From: Chthonobacter rhizosphaerae
GTDB taxonomy: Bacteria > Pseudomonadota > Alphaproteobacteria > Rhizobiales > Pleomorphomonadaceae
Length of the DNA stretch: 64,000 bases
Reading direction: 5' to 3'
Assembly (NCBI RefSeq): GCF_013839525.1
Contig: NZ_JACDIS010000015.1
Coordinates: 20,437-84,436 of the forward strand
Shown: positions 63,873-64,000 of the stretch, one piece after another
Position numbering within the stretch: position 1 is the first letter of the stretch
How the letters are laid out: each line of letters starts with the position of its first letter
Notes under the pieces: model-generated
Seen by the model: only the letters and a program-made list of their open reading frames with translations
Told to the model about the DNA's origin: nothing
The model's database searches: none
Made by a program: the position numbers and the translations under genes

Positions 63873-64000
63873 ATGAGGACGATCAAGGGACCGGCCATCT
63901 TCCTGGCCCAGTTCGCCGGCGACAACCCGCCGTTCAACTCGCTCGACGCGATCTGCGGCTGGGCGGCCGGCCTCGGCTTCAAGGGCGTCCAGATCCCCAC
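63873..64000 (+). CDS. Sugar phosphate isomerase/epimerase, 3' end outside window
   Basis: The first 42 residues (MRTIKGPAIFLAQFAGDNPP, FNSLDAICGWAAGLGFKGVQ) match the N-terminus of xylose-isomerase-like TIM-barrel epimerases found in sugar or inositol-like catabolic operons of Hyphomicrobiales. A GGGGAGGAG ribosome site lies before the ATG. The LacI-type operator upstream suggests induction by a sugar. The window ends before any catalytic residue is visible. Confidence 0.75.
   Translation, partial: MRTIKGPAIFLAQFAGDNPPFNSLDAICGWAAGLGFKGVQIP

Overview
The window is a piece of chromosome from a very G+C-rich alphaproteobacterium, most likely of the order Hyphomicrobiales (Rhizobiales). This rests on UPF0262 and DUF2948 genes beside hisD and murA, a class I lysyl-tRNA synthetase, a Rhizobiales-type porin, a long two-domain dCTP deaminase, a SAM-II riboswitch before metZ, and an HWE-type bacteriophytochrome kinase. 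The genus cannot be fixed from the sequence. I see no plasmid or active phage functions, only one small decayed integrated element beside a tRNA-Thr gene.

Layout. 0-3.6 kb: hisD, UPF0262 and a low-molecular-weight phosphatase on the minus strand, with a 0.8 kb tandem repeat array between hisD and UPF0262. 3.7-12.4 kb: a fucose/ribose mutarotase, tamA-tamB for outer-membrane assembly, and a long Ala/Pro-rich protein with a degenerate nuclease-like domain. 12.5-15.4 kb: a porin, an ArsR-type regulator and an OmpR-type regulator that lacks its phosphoacceptor. 15.6-17.5 kb: two small proteins, then remnants of an integrated element (HNH/AP2 fragment, small membrane protein, integrase N-terminus) ending at tRNA-Thr(GGT). 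17.7-35.7 kb: housekeeping genes (murA, DUF2948, lysK, pyrD, cytochrome c, kdsB, pheA, nudC, HIT, MATE pump, deacetylase, apaG, CDP-alcohol transferase, metZ). 35.8-43.5 kb: riboswitch, cspA, a hairpin array, a hemolysin III homologue, a secreted repeat protein, DNA ligase with its partner exonuclease, and dCTP deaminase. 43.5-49.4 kb: a light-sensing locus with a Crp/Fnr regulator, bacteriophytochrome kinase-receiver, second histidine kinase and heme oxygenase. 49.4-52.5 kb: tRNA-Gly(CCC), a membrane glycosyltransferase and an amino-acid-type binding protein. 53.0-61.9 kb: a complete C-P lyase operon, phnGHIJKL-acetyltransferase-DUF1045-phnM-phnN, with divergent phnF. 61.9-64 kb: ghrA-like reductase, wrbA, and the start of a sugar isomerase preceded by a LacI-type operator.

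How the parts work together. The phn genes would release phosphate from alkylphosphonates. The control region holds a good Pho box and inverted half-sites for PhnF, so both phosphate starvation and the local repressor probably act on it. No phosphonate transporter and no phnP lie in the window, and a 2H-phosphoesterase (DUF1045) sits in the operon instead. In the light-sensing locus the heme oxygenase would make biliverdin for the phytochrome. metZ is controlled by a SAM-II riboswitch followed by an intrinsic terminator.

The least explained content is non-coding and repetitive. There are four families of structured repeats: a ~100 bp 'TCATCCCGGC' element, a 'CCCTCTCCC' palindrome, a ~117 bp three-hairpin element with covarying stems, and five tandem 31-bp hairpins after cspA. 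One copy of the CCCTCTCCC palindrome is inserted in frame in phnJ, giving PhnJ a ~60-residue N-terminal extension. The murA-DUF2948-hisD-UPF0262-phosphatase cluster, usually contiguous in related bacteria, is split here in a way that one ~16.5 kb inversion would explain.
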